Origin: Plasmodium malariae
Taxonomy: Eukaryota; Apicomplexa; Aconoidasida; Haemosporida; Plasmodiidae
Reading direction: 5' to 3'
Length of the DNA stretch: 64,000 nucleotides
Assembly (NCBI RefSeq): GCF_900090045.1
Contig: NC_041783.1
Coordinates: forward strand, 496,001-560,000
Position 1 is the stretch's first letter. Every line of letters starts with the position of its first letter. Both the position numbers and the translations under genes were made by a program. The notes below the pieces were generated by a model. It was not told the origin of the DNA, searched no databases, and saw nothing but the letters and a program-made list of their open reading frames with translations. Shown here piece by piece: positions 1 through 13,398 of the stretch.

Positions 1-298
1 AAAATTCAAAAAAATCAAAAAAATACGTAACAAAATATGTATTAAAAGAAGAGATGAAATTGTTTTTTATGTTTTACATACTAAATGCTATAATCTTTTC
101 AAACATTTTAAAAAAGAAAAAAATAAATAAAAGAAAAAAAGTCTTTTTATGCAGAAGAAATATGAATATATACTTGTGAATAGGTAATTCGTTTTTCTCT
201 TTATATTTTTTCCCTTATGCTTACTTTTCCCACCCAAATTTTTGGAGAATATAATAACCAAATTTTGATTCCACCGGTTTAGACTGATTTTCTAAATA

Positions 299-329
<31 letters not shown>

Positions 330-479
330 GAAAAAAGCTGACTTCCTTTTTAAGTACAAAACCTAATATATGCTTTTAATGAATACGTGTGTACATAGAG
401 TACCTCATAAAATATATATCAGTTGAAATTGCACTTAATGGTGATAAGTGTTATTGATATATCAACAAAAAAAAACATT
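1..479. other. intergenic, low complexity
   Basis: AT-rich DNA with a long A run near 301-329 and short TTTA-type tracts. I see no coding segment here. It is the 3' flank of the candidate minus-strand microgene that ends at 480. Confidence 0.6.
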
Positions 480-953
480 TCACAGATCATATTTTAAGGC
501 AGCTAATAATTCTATTATATATGCAGGTACAATTTCATTTGGCATTTCTATCAAAACAGGAAACACCTAATTAGTCATTTATTACTTATCCGTTAATATT
601 TGCTTTATTTATTCATTCACGTATTTATTTATACATTTGTTCACTTATTTATTCATTCATTTATTTATTTATTTATTTTATTATTTTTTTGTACAAAACT
701 TACGTATATCCCCTAATAGCTTTTCATAATACTTTTTCGACATGCTTTGTGGCAAAAGTTTTTCCCTTTAAGCACTAAATGGACTTACTTACGTACATGC
801 ATAATACATACATATATGGAATGGTATTATGCATATAAAATATATTTATTTTTTGCATTACGGAAAGAAAAGAACCTTCTTTCAATTTTTACAAAATTAA
901 CGGAAAAATTTTAAAGAAAGAATTTACCTCATTTCAATAGGCATGTTATTCAT
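480..953 (-). CDS. candidate 51-residue protein, three exons
   Basis: Predicted from splicing logic. Exons on the minus strand are 953-928 (starts ATG, begins MNNMPIEM), 765-704 (contains KLLPQSMSKKYYEKLLGDI) and 547-480 (contains PNEIVPAYIIELLAALKYDL, stop TGA). Codon phases agree at both junctions. The donors are GTAAAT and a perfect GTAAGT; the second acceptor is preceded by a pyrimidine-rich stretch (TGTTTTGATAG), while the first acceptor (AAAG) is weak. The protein has no membrane segment and looks helical, with acidic and basic residues unlike the surrounding Lys/Asn/Ile/Tyr-only translations of AT-rich DNA. I do not recognise the family. An upstream exon could exist, and the small size keeps confidence moderate. 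Confidence 0.45.
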
Positions 954-2314
954 TAAATTTAAAAGTACGTACTACCTTATTAAATTAAAATGGTAATGTG
1001 AAATTTGTAAAACCCCCTAATGCGAAAAAAACATTAATTTTGCTTGCCCCTTAATATTTTTCTTCATCATAATTACAGGGATATATATAAATAAATATAA
1101 ATATATATATATGGTATGTTGTTAGCACGTAAGCGTGCGATATCCCTTTTGGTTTATCTGTTTTGTTGGATTTTTTTTTTTTTTATTTGTTCACTTAAAT
1201 GCAACTGTATACTTATATATATAAACCTAAGAAAGGTTATGTACTTTTTCTGCCTACGTTCGGGGGGTTATGTATAATTTCTTTGTTTTCTTTATTATTA
1301 TTTAACGAAAAAATTTCTAAGCAATTTTCAAAAGGCTTTTTCTTTTTTTTTTTTTTTTTTTGTTTTTTCTTTAAAAGGTGTTTTAACATGAAGTTATACA
1401 CATGCACTAACACAAGAGATTGAAATGAGTATATATACATATATATATAATATGATGGTATTACATTGAAAAGAAATTTTTGAAGGAAACCATTTTCTCA
1501 TTTACAAAATAAGCTATAACGTTATGGATACTATATATCACTTGCATAATTTTACACTTAAAAAATAAATATACATATAAACATGCATACGAATATATGA
1601 ATATAAATATACATTTACATATTTGTTCATTCGTATTTTTATTTTACTAATATATATGGAGGCAATAGATGTTATTCATCCCCGTCTGTTTATATGCTTT
1701 AATATTTTTTATGGCTATATTAAAAAGTTTCCAGTAGTAAGCTATACGTATAATAATTTACAGTTATAAAATAACGGTAACATAATTTGGTATATATAAA
1801 TAATATTTTTTTCCTTATGGAATATTAATATAACAAAAACAAAGCTAATTTGCATATATATATATATAATAACACCTTATGTGCAATTACGTTATGCATA
1901 TTATAATTCATATATTTTTTATTTATTTATATATTTATTTATTCACATATTTATTTATTTATTCATATATTTATTTATTTATTCATATTTTATTTATTCA
2001 TATATTTATTTATTTATTCATACATTTTTTATTTATTCATTTATTTTATTTTTATTTTATTCTTTTTTTTAATTAAAAAGAGAGAAAAGCACACAGAAAA
2101 GGAAGAGGAAATATATTTTTATTATAAAAAAATATAGAATAAACGAAAAGTTTGCAACTTTTAACACTAGTTTAAAAAGCACATATAGTTATAAACCTTT
2201 TTTTAATTTTTTTTTTCTAGGCTAATTAATTTTTTTAATGAATAAAGTGCATAAAAAAAAAAAAACAGTTACTAAAAATGAATATGTTATTAATACATAT
2301 ATAAATATATACGA

Positions 2315-2350
<36 letters not shown>

Positions 2351-3129
2351 AGATACGTATCATCTGTTTTATTACAGTAAAACCTAAATTTTATACTGCT
2401 TGTCGACTAACACAAAATAAATAATCCTTGTTAATCAAATAAGTCAAAGTGAAGTCAATATATTAAAGAAGCAGAAAAAAATACGTACTTCTGTATTATT
2501 TACTTATATATTATATATTTTTTAAAATATTATATACAAACACCTTTTTCTTCTTAAACATAAGAAAAAAATATTGTTAAAATAAAAAAGTTTGTTTATA
2601 CTTCATAGCAGTGATATAACAGTCATTAAGACCAAATTTATAGTATGTAAAAATATTTATATATGCGTATAAAAAGTTACATGTATATAAAATTATACAT
2701 ATATATATATATATATAATTTATTTAAAATTATACAAAAGCAAAAAAAAAATTGTAATATATTTTTTAAAATAACATTGATATGCAATACTTTTTAAAGA
2801 AGTCGTCCTTTTCATGTATTTACTAAAATAAGCATCATTTTTTTTATATATAAAATTAAGCACTTTTAAAAAGTATTTAATCAAGTCAAATTTGAAAGAT
2901 TTTCCATCAAAGGAGAAAAAGCAATTGGTCATATATATACATATATATATATATAAATATATATAAACATATAAATGTATTATATACATAAAAATATAAA
3001 AAAATATATAAATGTATATATATAAATATATATAAATAAATATATAAATCCAAAGCATACGATTTTATTTATATATTCATATATATGGTATATTAAAGTG
3101 TAATAGATTTATTGCATAATATGTAATAT

Positions 3130-3292
3130 ATAGTTATACATGCATATTTATATACATACATATTTATGTACATACATATTTGTATACATACATATTTATA
3201 TACATACATATTTATATACATACATAATTATATACATACATAATTATATACATACATAATTATATACATACATAATTATATACATACGCATA
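3130..3292. repeat. ACATACAT-type tandem repeat
   Basis: Repeats of about 16-18 bp built from tacatacat followed by atttata or aattata, arranged head to tail. Non-coding in all frames. Confidence 0.7.
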
Positions 3293-3747
3293 TATATAAA
3301 GTTACGCAAGTTTTATACAATAGCTTATGAAACTCATTGTACATTTTTGTATTTTTTTTTTTTTTTATTTTACTACCTATTTTAAGGGAAGAGTATATAG
3401 TATATATAATAATACCCTTTTTATTTATTTAAAAAAATTTTATATGTACCTTGAGAAAAAAGGAAAAAAGATAAGGAGTAAAAAAATATAATAAGATAAT
3501 ATAATACGTACAAAATAAGTATAAAACAATAGTAAGGATACACGTTAATATATAACTACGTAACACGTACGTAATAAGTACATAACAAGTATATAATAAT
3601 TTTATATACGTATTATATTTGTTATATATTACGAGCATATAAATAAAAAATTATTTTATTTATTAAAAAATTTCAAAAAAAAATTAATTGAACATATAAA
3701 ATGTTTATTAAATGAAAATGGATGTTATTAGAAGAAAGACTTAATTT

Positions 3748-3936
3748 TTACGAAAAATATTTAGTTGTGGAGAGATTTTCAATTTTCTTTCTTTTTTCTT
3801 TTTTTTTCCCCTTTTTATTCCTCATTATTTTTTTATAATCTGAAGGAGAATCGACGCTGATAACATTCGAGAGGAAAATCCCCCCAGGAATAACAAAGAA
3901 TAATTCCACTACGAAAATATAACGATTTTCGAACAT
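3748..3936 (-). CDS. possible 62-residue small protein
   Basis: A true ATG opens a 62-codon frame with a hydrophobic stretch (FVVELFFVIPGGIFLS) followed by a basic lysine-rich segment. The base composition is richer in G and C than the flanks, which is what draws attention to it. There is no recognisable domain and no partner exon. It could equally be a chance frame or one exon of something larger. Confidence 0.25.
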   Translation of the reverse strand: MFENRYIFVVELFFVIPGGIFLSNVISVDSPSDYKKIMRNKKGKKKEKRKKIENLSTTKYFS

Positions 3937-4540
3937 TTTTAAAAGTGTAGAGGTGTATACAAAAATATATGCATATATATTATATGTATTATATGCGTTA
4001 TATATATTATAGGAAGAAATATATATTTTTAATTATCCATACAAGCGTATTATTTTATTTTTTCCCTATGGAATTCATTTTAAAGTGTAATGATAATACT
4101 GTTAATTGTGTAATGTAATCATTTTTACAAAAATAAAAAGTAATATATGTTTATTTATATACATATATAAGTACGTATAAATATATATATGTATACTGAA
4201 CAAATTAACGAAGTATTTTTAAAATAAATACATCCATCATTAATACAAAATATAATAAAATATAATATAATATATACATATTTATGGAAATTACGTACTT
4301 TGCTCGTTTACACCTTCTTATACGCTATTACAACATATACGTATTAATTAGCTATTTGTGGTTGATCGATTTTTGGAAAAGAAATATTTTTATGATAATT
4401 TTACTAAATTAAGATTGTATTAATTGGTTACTATTACTACAAAGTATCAAAGAAGGAAACCGGTTTAAAATATTACGTAGAGCGAGATATATAGAGTATA
4501 AAATAAAGTAAAATAACAAGACATATAAAATAAAGGGGGG

Positions 4541-4544
4541 AAAA

Positions 4545-4580
<36 letters not shown>

Positions 4581-4735
4581 AAATAAATAATAAATAATAA
4601 ATAATAAATAAATAATAAATAATAAATAATAATAAATAATAAATAATAAATAAATAATAAATAATAAATAATAAATAATAAATAATAAATAAAAAATAAT
4701 AAATAAACAATAAATAATAAATAAATAATAATATA
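4541..4735. repeat. AAAT/AATAAT tandem repeat
   Basis: Almost 200 bp of aaat and aat units immediately upstream of the start codon at 4782, so it lies in the 5' UTR or promoter of the eIF4B-like gene. Confidence 0.85.
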
Positions 4736-4781
4736 ATAAAATTAAGGGGTTAATTTGAAGGGATAGAAAAAAAAAAAAAAA

Positions 4782-7700
4782 ATGAGTTCTATTATTGAGG
4801 ATAGCAAAATGGAAATGGATGCAAATAAAGAAAATGAGAATGTCAACAATAACGATAATAGTAATGCAAACAGTAATAGTATCACAAACAATGAAACCAA
4901 TGAAAATAGTGAGAAAAATGTACACAATGACCATAGCGTAAATGAAAATAATTTTAACGATAACAATCTAAAGGATAAAAATACAACAAATGATTATAAC
5001 GAGGAGGGTAAAGGTGACAACAATGATGAAAATTGTACGAACAGTAAAAATAATAACGATAGTCCAAAAATAGAAAATGAAGAAAGCAAGAGTAGCAATC
5101 GTTGGGCAGACATGTGTGAAGATTGTGATGCCCCTTTAGGTATTAATTTGTACATACAATATTTGTACACACAGGCATATATATAATACTTATATACGTA
5201 TGTATATGTTTGAGGCTTTGTTTCATACCTGTAGTTTATGTGGTTTTTGAAAAATGTGTTAATATGTATACAGATATATGTACGTTTAAACATTTTAACC
5301 TTTATACATATGTATATTTATACATAAGTACATTTATATATGTATGTGTGTGTACATATATATTCTTATATATACACATATTCAATCTTTGCCCTTTTTA
5401 CCATTTTCCTTTCAATCGTATTTTAGTCGATACGTACAATGATGACATTGATATGAAGAACAGAACTATGGAAAGTAATCATAATAGCATTGATATTAGT
5501 AGTAATATGAAGCAGAATTATTTTATTCCTCCAAAGAATGGTATATTTCATTTCAGTAATAGATGTTTTTTCTTTTTTTTTTTTTTTTGCATGTATATAT
5601 GTTTGTATTGATATCATTCGTGCTGTTTTGTTCGAAATATAGGTGTTTAACATATATTTTTATGCATATATATATGCATATATATATATATGCATATGTA
5701 TATGTAAATATATATATATATATATATGTAGTTATGCGTGTTCCTTCATACGCGCGCAGATTTTTGTCCCCCTTGCTTCATATGTAGTATGTGTATAGTT
5801 GCGCGAATTGATTTGATATGTATGTCAGTTTGGGAATCATACGTTTCACTGTGCGATATATAGAAGATACTTATATTTTTTTGGCACACACACATTTACA
5901 CACCCCTTCACGTATCATTTCATTAACCTTTTACAATTTTTTTTAATTAATTCACATATTAATTTTATCTTTTTTTTTTTTTTTTTTTTTTTTATTTTTG
6001 TTTATATTGTTTACACCATTTCACCTTTCCTGTTCAGCATGATATGTACATACCTTTTTTATTTCCCCGCAATGATACATATATATATATATATATGCTT
6101 TATTTTTTGACCTAATTTTTGCAGATATGTATAACAATTATTCGAGTAGCTACGAAATTTATATCCGTAATTTACATATAGATATAACAAAAGAAGAGAT
6201 TTATAAAATGTTTGAAGGATATCGTATAAGGAGAATAAATATTTTGAACAAGAAAGGAAAAACTGCTGCGGCATATGTTGAGTTTGATAATGCAGAAGAT
6301 ATGAACAGATCATTAGAATTAAATGGAAAGATGATTTATTCAGGCAATAATACGAGTGAGCATGGTGCAATATCAGTAATAATTAATAAGGATAAAATGA
6401 AAGTATTTCATTTGAATCAAAAACAAAACAAATTTAAGAAAGTGATAAACAGAAATAATAATTTTGGTAATTTACGACAAGGAAATAATAATATGAACAG
6501 TTATAATAACAGTAGTAGCAATATGAACAATCTTAATAACAATAATAATAACAACGCGAACAACAGTAATAATAATGTGTTTTCAATGAATAATAATTCG
6601 TATTTTAGTGAAAATAATAAAAATATGAAAATGGATATGAAAGGCAATTCTATGAATAATAGTATCAATAATAATAACATGAACACTAATCATAATTACA
6701 GCCATATGAAAATGAACTATGTAAATAATCAACCAGGCATGAATATAAACAATATTAACAACAACAATAACAACAACAATAACAACAACAGTTTGCATAT
6801 GAATCAGCAGAATAACAATGCTCATGTTTTAAACGATAAGATAAACCCTAGTGCAAATTTTAATTTTAAAAATATGAAATACCAGAGTAATAGTAGTAAC
6901 AATAATAGTAACAGTAACAGTAATATTCATATTAATAATAGTAATATCGGTGCAAATAAAAATGCTGAAAATGTTGGCAGTGCCATAGGAACTAGCGGAA
7001 CAGAACAAAGAAAAAAATTAGTTTTGAAAAAACGATCTGTACCATTAGATCAGAAAAGCTATGTAGTTAACCCAAACATATTTGGTGAAGCAAAACCGGT
7101 GGATACGAACCCTGATAAAATATTAGAAGAAAGTGTTTCAAAGGAAAAGGAAGGAAACAATGGGAATAATAGTGGGACCAATCATATGTTAGAAGAAGGT
7201 GAAAAGAGGTCAGAAAATAAGGAGGAAAATGAAAAGCAGAAAAAAGGATTAAACAACATGAGCAGTGCCAACGAGGCAACTAACAACATGACGAACAACT
7301 TGAGTAGCATGAACAGTGATAACAAAAGCTTGAACAGCCCCAATAAGAACATATTTAATTATAAAAAGAACACAAACACAGGGAGGAATTATAACAATTA
7401 TAATAATTTTCAAAATACGAATAATGGTAAAAATAATTCGACAAAAAAAATATTTATGATGAATAAAAATAATGCGAACAATAGCAATAATAATAGTATG
7501 AAAAAAAATATGAACAGTTCTTCAGATAATAATAGTAGCAATATGTTAGGAAATAAAAATGTAAGTAATAATATGAACAATCCAAATCCTAATAACCTTA
7601 GTGGAGACATGAATAATAATATGAAAAGAATTAACCTAAATCAAAATTTTAAAAACATGGATATGAATAATAATAATAATAATAATGTGAATTCTTCTGC

Positions 7701-10116
7701 TTACAGTAGTAGTAATAATATGAAAAATATAAATTTGGATGAAAATAAAAAAAATATAAATGTAAGTGTTATTCATAATCAAATATATGAAAATAAAATG
7801 TATAACGCACATGTAGATGGAGATGGAAATAGTATGAATCAAGATTTAAAAAATGTAAATTATTTGAACACATGTCATAATAATAATACCATCAATGATG
7901 GGAAGGACGCCTTCGGAAATTTCAGAAATACGAATTTGAAGATGGAAAAGAAAACTAATCATGATAGTGGTAGTAATAACAATAATAGCAGTTTCACGGG
8001 AAAACAAAAGGATTACAACATTATTAAAAAGGATGATAAAGCGAATATTAAAAATATTATAATGAAAAACGTGAAGAGAGAAGATGGCAGTACGAATTAC
8101 AATATTAGAAACGGTTCAAACAATAACAATAGCAATAGCGATAACCGTAATAATAGCAGTAGTACATATAGGAGCAACCTCATCTATCGAAATAATAATG
8201 ATTCTCCTTCCAATTTTAGAACTGCAGTGGGTGCGGGAAAATTGAATTCTGATAATGAACTAGGTAAAGATGGTATAAATATGAGAAAGATGAATGATAA
8301 CAGTAGTGGTAAAAAGAATGAAGAGCCATTCGAAAATATGAACAGGAATGTGAACGTAAAAGGGGAGAACTACAACGGTAATGACGATGGAAACATCAAC
8401 AGTAATAGTAACATCAACAGTAATAGTAACAGTAACAGTAACAACCACAGTAATAGCAACAATAACAGTGGTAGCGCGTATAATTACAATATCGAAAATT
8501 TATATGATAACTCGTTGAAGTATGTGAAAAACGCAAATAACTCTAGCAAGGCAAAGAAGGTTATGTCTATTAAGACCGTTAAGGTTATAGCGACAGAAAA
8601 GAAAAATGATGAAGATAATGGAAACGAGGAATTAAAGGAAAAAAATAGCAAAGATGATGGAAATAATGAAGGAGGGGATGATAATAATATTAAGAGTGAG
8701 AGAAATAGTAAAGACGACAAATATTATTTGGATGAAAGAAAACTTGATAACAGTATTCTTAATAATAATAACGACTCTCAACGAAGTAATGATAATTATA
8801 CATACGAAACAGAAAGTTCAGAAAATTGTAAAGATATTACTAGTACAAATTTAAAATCGACATTGTTACATACTAAAACTAAGAGAAAAATAAAAAAGAA
8901 AACGACAGATGAAGTTGAACAAAATGATCCAAATAATAATGTAAATGGAGATAACAATCAAAGTAATAATAATGCACAAGGAACAGGTAATAAAAAAATA
9001 GATATATTAATGAAACCTAATTTAAAAAAAGGAGAAAATATATGGGAAGCTAGGACACACTTACTAGTAGAACAGAAAGAAAACAGTCTACTTAATGATA
9101 AAGGCTCTCACTACAGTTCAAGAAAAAGTCGTTCACACTCAAATAAAGCTAGTCGTGGTAGTAGCAGAAGAAGAGATAGTAGCAGAAGAAGAGATAGTAG
9201 CAGAAGGAGAGATAGTAGTAGAAGAAGAGATAGTAGTAGAAGAAGGGACGACAGCAGGAGAAGAGACAGGCACAGTAGGAGATACGACAGGAGATCTGAT
9301 AGGAGAGATGATCGACGTGATGACCGACGTGATGAGAGACGAGATGATCGACGTGATGACCGACGGGATGAGAGACGAGACGACCGACGGGATGAGCGAC
9401 GAAATGATCGACGAGACCAAAGAAAAGACAGTAGTAGTAGTATCACGAAAAGGGATACATATAAAAAAAGAGAAGATTCAAAAAAGGCTGAAAGGGAAGA
9501 CTCTTATGAGTATAGGAAGTATGGTAGTAGGAATTATGATAAGCATAGTAGTAGAAATAATAATAATTACGAAAGAAAACGAAATAGTAAATATAGTAGT
9601 ACATCAGATAAAAAAAATTATGATAATAAGAGTTATATATCTGATGATAAAAGAAACCATAGGGATTCATATGATAAAGGGTATAGAAATTCGTATGACA
9701 GATTAAGTTATAAAGATAATTATGAAAAAAATAATAAAGATAATTATAGAGATAGCTATGATAGAAATAATAATTATTTGGATTATGATAAAATGGACAA
9801 TAAATATTTTTCCAATAATTATAACTCAATGAGACATAAAAATTATAAACACCATAATTCTCATTCAAAAATGAATAATTATAATTATGCAAATAATTAT
9901 AAATCTGCGAATTATTACAAATATTCCCCTAAAGGAACTTATTACAAAGAACCCAAAAATTCAACAAAACAAAATGATAAGGAAAAGACAGAAACAAAGA
10001 CAGAAATTCAAGCCATTCCAAAAAAGGCAATAGTAACAACTGTTAAGACCAATAACGTTTCTATTAAAAAAAATAGATACGAATGCTTGGGAGATGGAGA
10101 TGAAAGCGATAAGTAG
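4782..10116 (+). CDS. RRM protein with eIF4B signatures, Asn- and Arg/Asp-rich
   Basis: Three exons: 4782-5139, 5427-5540 and 6125-10116, phases consistent, 1487 residues. The order of recognisable parts follows eIF4B: a WAD motif (RWADMCEDCDAP, residues 106-117), one RRM at about 168-250 (EIYIRNLHID; AAAYVEFDN), then a KLVLKKRS segment leading to IFGEAKPVDT at about 476, which closely resembles the IFGGAKPVDT block of animal eIF4B, and a terminal NRYECLGDGDE resembling the KYAAL-type end. From family knowledge eIF4B stimulates the eIF4A helicase during mRNA scanning; that role is inferred here. Between the blocks lie long Asn/Ser tracts, and residues 1157-1267 are SRRRD and DRRDERRD repeats, possibly taking the place of the DRYG region. 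Alternative: a generic RS-rich splicing protein. The gene call is firm; the eIF4B assignment is moderate. Confidence 0.85.
9160..9420 (+). repeat. in-frame Arg-rich coding repeats
   Basis: Two adjacent arrays inside the eIF4B-like gene. The first repeats a 15-bp unit encoding S-S/D-R-R-R-D. The second repeats a 12-15 bp unit encoding D-R-R-D or E-R-R-D. All changes keep frame, and many are synonymous, which supports selection for the protein sequence. Confidence 0.85.
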
Positions 10117-11715
10117 ATAAAAAAAAAAAAAAAAAAATTGGAAAAAACTATTTGCCCTCCGTATCCAGGGACTAGGGGAAAAAGATATATTACCATTTTA
10201 TATTATATAACGACCATTTGTTATCAGCAAGTAATGGTTACACTATTGCTGCGGTAAACATATTGTTTGCTGTATCATATTTTCAGTTGGCGCGAGCAAA
10301 CAAAAAATATGGGAAGCGTTATAAAATTACAAAAAAATAACCTGCTTAAAATGAAGTAATAATGAAATTAAAATTTATTTATTTCTGCAATGTTAGAGAT
10401 CACCACGAAAATAACAATAATATAAAAAAAAAAAAAAAAGAAATCTAAACATAAGCGACAAGATGTATGTGTACATGTGTATATATATATGTATAAACTG
10501 ATACGTGTGTACATCTTGTATACACCTTTATGAAGATACGCGAATTTTGTGTTTTAGCAATGCACATGTTTATGTAATTTTATGGGCTTACAAATTTACA
10601 TGCACAAGTCAGGTATTAATTTTTAAGAATATGCTTAATATAATTTTTTCCCTTTTTTTTTTTTTTTTTACTTACATATTTATGTATACAAAATAAATAT
10701 AATATATATGTGTTTATGCCTACCTCAATGTTGTAACTATGAAGTTCTTGTTAACATGAAGGAACATACGTTTGTTTTTTTTTTTTATTAATCCATTTAT
10801 TAGTTATTTATGTATTTATTTATCTTGCACATATTTACCATTTATTTATCATGTATTTATTTACCATTTATTTATCATGTATTTATTTACCATTTATTTA
10901 TCATGTATTTATTTACCATTTATTTATCATGTATTTATTTACCATTTATTTATCATGTATTTATTTACCATATATTTATCATGTATTTATTTACCATTTA
11001 TTTATGTTTTTCTGCCATTTTATGTAAAAAAAATTAACAAGTGTACATGCTACATGTATATTTTTTATATATGAAGATATGAGTATTCATATTATTATAC
11101 CCTACTTATTTTTAATAGTAAATAGTGACACTGTAAAAAAAGGAATATAATTTAGCTTTAAAAAAAATATATTTGAATAATTTATTTTAATATTATATAA
11201 GTAGACCAATTAGTTTTTTGGTCCCATTGAGAGTTCATGAATTTATGTTTTATGTTAAACACAAGTGCATGAACACGCATACATGTATATATACTTATAT
11301 ATATATATAGTATACATGTATATAATACCTCTCTTGTACTATTATTTTGTATTTCTACAATCTTTCAGAAGTACACTGCGAATTTTTATTAAATAATATT
11401 GTACTTTAATCCAATTTACTTTTTATTTTTTTAATTCAATGTAATACATTTACGTACGTATATATATATATATATATATTTGTGCTTATAGTAATAATTA
11501 AAATAGCTATTTTTTTTTTTTTTTCCAACATCGTGCATATTTAAATAAACTGTTGTCCGTAAAAGAAAAGGAAAAAAATAAAACTAAATTAAATAAATTT
11601 AAAACAAATTAAAACAAGCGCAGTATTATAAATAATAAAAATAAAATAATGTTAAGAGACACACCATTATATTTCCAGAATAATCGTAAACCAGTTTATG
11701 TAACGCATGACTAAT
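10117..11715. other. intergenic
   Basis: 3' flank of the eIF4B-like gene. Apart from the 26-bp array at 10810-11005 it holds AT-rich DNA, poly-A and poly-T tracts. A GC-richer patch at 10205-10320 has no readable frame; I cannot say what it is. Confidence 0.5.
10810..11005. repeat. 26-bp tandem repeat
   Basis: About six and a half copies of a unit starting catgtatttatttacc, nearly identical to one another. It translates in several frames as a Tyr/Leu/Phe/Ile repeat, but the unit length is not a multiple of three and no start or splice context supports coding. Confidence 0.9.
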
Positions 11716-13398
11716 TTATATTTTCAGCAAAACTTCAGGCTTTTTTGGAGTTCTCATCAACCTAAGGAGCTGTAAACGTGCACATATATATATATATATA
11801 TATGTACGTTCATACGTATGTATACACCTTTATACATGATATATGCGCATATAAAGGCCTTAAAAAGGAAGAAAGCCTTTTCTAATCTCGTAATACAAAT
11901 TTTTCCAAAGTAAAAATAATATAACTTAATATTTAAGGAACGCATCGTTACGTATTTAATTATCGTGCTGTTTGTCCAAATATATGTACTCTGGTTTACA
12001 TACGTTTGTATATCTATACACAAACATACACACATCAAACATACATATATATATATACCTATCTACATGTACGGCTAACTCCAAATGAGTATCTTTCGTT
12101 CCCCGCATAATGAAAAAGGAACATTTCACAAAGAGAACTAAAAAGTAAATAACACACATAACATTATATAATCCTAACAAGGGAATGACAAAATTAAAAT
12201 AAACCTGTAACACAAAAAAAGGTGTTAAGAAAAAAATTTGCATGCAAAGATACACGCCAGAGGTTAAAACTGGCAATATTGAAGCTCTAATAAAAACTTC
12301 TTTAATGGCAGAATATATATTCTACGGGAAATTTTTTTTATTTTATATTTTGTTTTATTTCGTTTTATTTTGCTTTGCTTTGTTTTATTTCATTTCGTTT
12401 TATTTTGCTTTGCTTTGTTTTATTTCATTTCGTTTTATTTTATTTTGATTGGTCTTGTTTTATTTCGTTTTATTTTGTTTTATTTATTTTTTTTTTTTTT
12501 GTATCATCCGTATGGTCAAACGAAGCATAAATAGCACATACTATACGGGTATGTACACACTACAATAATTTACCATTTTTTTTTTTTTTTTCAATATAGT
12601 CCTGCGTTATAAATTTTTTTTATTTTTGTTCGCATCATTACTATATTTTATGTTAAAGAGCTCAAAACGAATATATCCTATTTGTACGCTTTTATTTGTT
12701 CATATATGGATGTATGTGTATATATATATATATATATATATAAATATATTTATATATATATAATACATTAAATGATGAATTAGTGTATAAAAACAATTAT
12801 TTTTTGTTGAAATATGTAACAGTATATATCAAAAGAAAAATTTTTAAAGCGTACTTACCTTCACTTTTTAACGTGTATGTGTCAAAATTAGATCATTCAT
12901 TATTATTACGCCAACTGAAATTTATTATGATGTGTATATGCACGTATTAGATTTGCTTCCTATGTGAGATTTTGTTCTTTTTATTTTATTCTTATATTTC
13001 GTTCATATATTTCGTTCATATATTTCGTTCATATATTTCGTTCATATATTTCGTTCATATATTTCGTTCATATATTTCGTCATATATTTCGTTCATATAT
13101 TTCGTTCATATATTTCGTTTATTTATTTCGTTCATATATTCGTTCATATATTCGTTCATATATTCCTTTTATTAACATCGTTCATTTATTTTATTCATTT
13201 ATTTAGTTCATCTTTTTGATTATGTCATTCATCCATATCGTTCATCCATATCGTTCATCCATCTCGTTCATTTATTTCGTTCCATTTATTTATTATTTTT
13301 TTTTTTTCACTTATAAAAAGAACGTAACTATGGCACGCATTTAACCTCAAGAAGGAACAAATAAGATCATACACGTAGTGATTATGTGTGCTTTTCAT
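11716..13398 (-). CDS. candidate multi-span membrane protein, four exons
   Basis: Rebuilt from splice phases: exons 13398-13346 (starts MKSTHNHYVYDLICSF), 12286-12073, 11990-11826 and 11769-11716, 161 residues, stop TAA. Junction phases agree throughout and the acceptors are good (TTTTTATTAG, GTAAACCAG, GTTTACAG). Exon 2 contains two or three hydrophobic helices (SILPVLTSGVYLCMQIFF; FVIPLLGLYNVMCVIYFLV). Exon 3 has another (AFFLFKAFICAYIMYKG), and the tail is basic (LMRTPKKPEVLLKI). The family is not recognised. The first intron would be about 1 kb, long for this genome, and it contains a repeat array, so exon 1 is the weakest part. Exon 2 could instead begin at 12321. Confidence 0.45.
12340..12485. 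repeat. TTTTATTTCG/TTTGC tandem repeat
   Basis: Repeats built from ttttatttcg and ttgctttgc. They lie inside the proposed first intron of the candidate membrane-protein gene. Confidence 0.75.
12990..13190. repeat. 13-bp TTCGTTCATATAT tandem repeat
   Basis: About 15 copies of ttcgttcatatat with a few single-base losses, followed by related cgttcatcc units to about 13270. The losses shift frame repeatedly, so this is non-coding. Confidence 0.9.

Larger units (their letters stand above)
954..4781. other. long intergenic, mostly low complexity
   Basis: Nearly 4 kb of AT-rich DNA dominated by TTTA, TATA and poly-T tracts. Three short islands look more coding-like but cannot be built into genes: minus strand near 1340-1240 (ends ...HNPPNVGRKST), plus strand 1657-1770 (starts MEAIDVIHPRLFICF) and minus strand 3936-3748, described separately. 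The rest shows nothing beyond simple repeats and probably carries the 5' UTR and promoter of the gene starting at 4782. Confidence 0.5.

Noticed and set aside
1879..2076. Plus-strand frames of Ile/Tyr/Phe/Leu
   Set aside because: TTTATTTATTCATA simple-sequence DNA with several open frames and no other coding sign.
9095..9706. Alternative-frame open reading frames across the Arg-rich part of the eIF4B-like gene
   Set aside because: Shadows of the in-frame repeats; the RRM protein frame covers the region and shows synonymous variation.
10772..11074. Open frames of Tyr/Leu/Phe/Ile over a repeat array
   Set aside because: They follow from a 26-bp repeat lacking in-frame stops; no start context, splice sites or codon-multiple period.
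12964..13206. FRSYISFIYFVHI-type frames
   Set aside because: Product of the 13-bp TTCGTTCATATAT repeat; several frames are equally open and single-base losses shift them.
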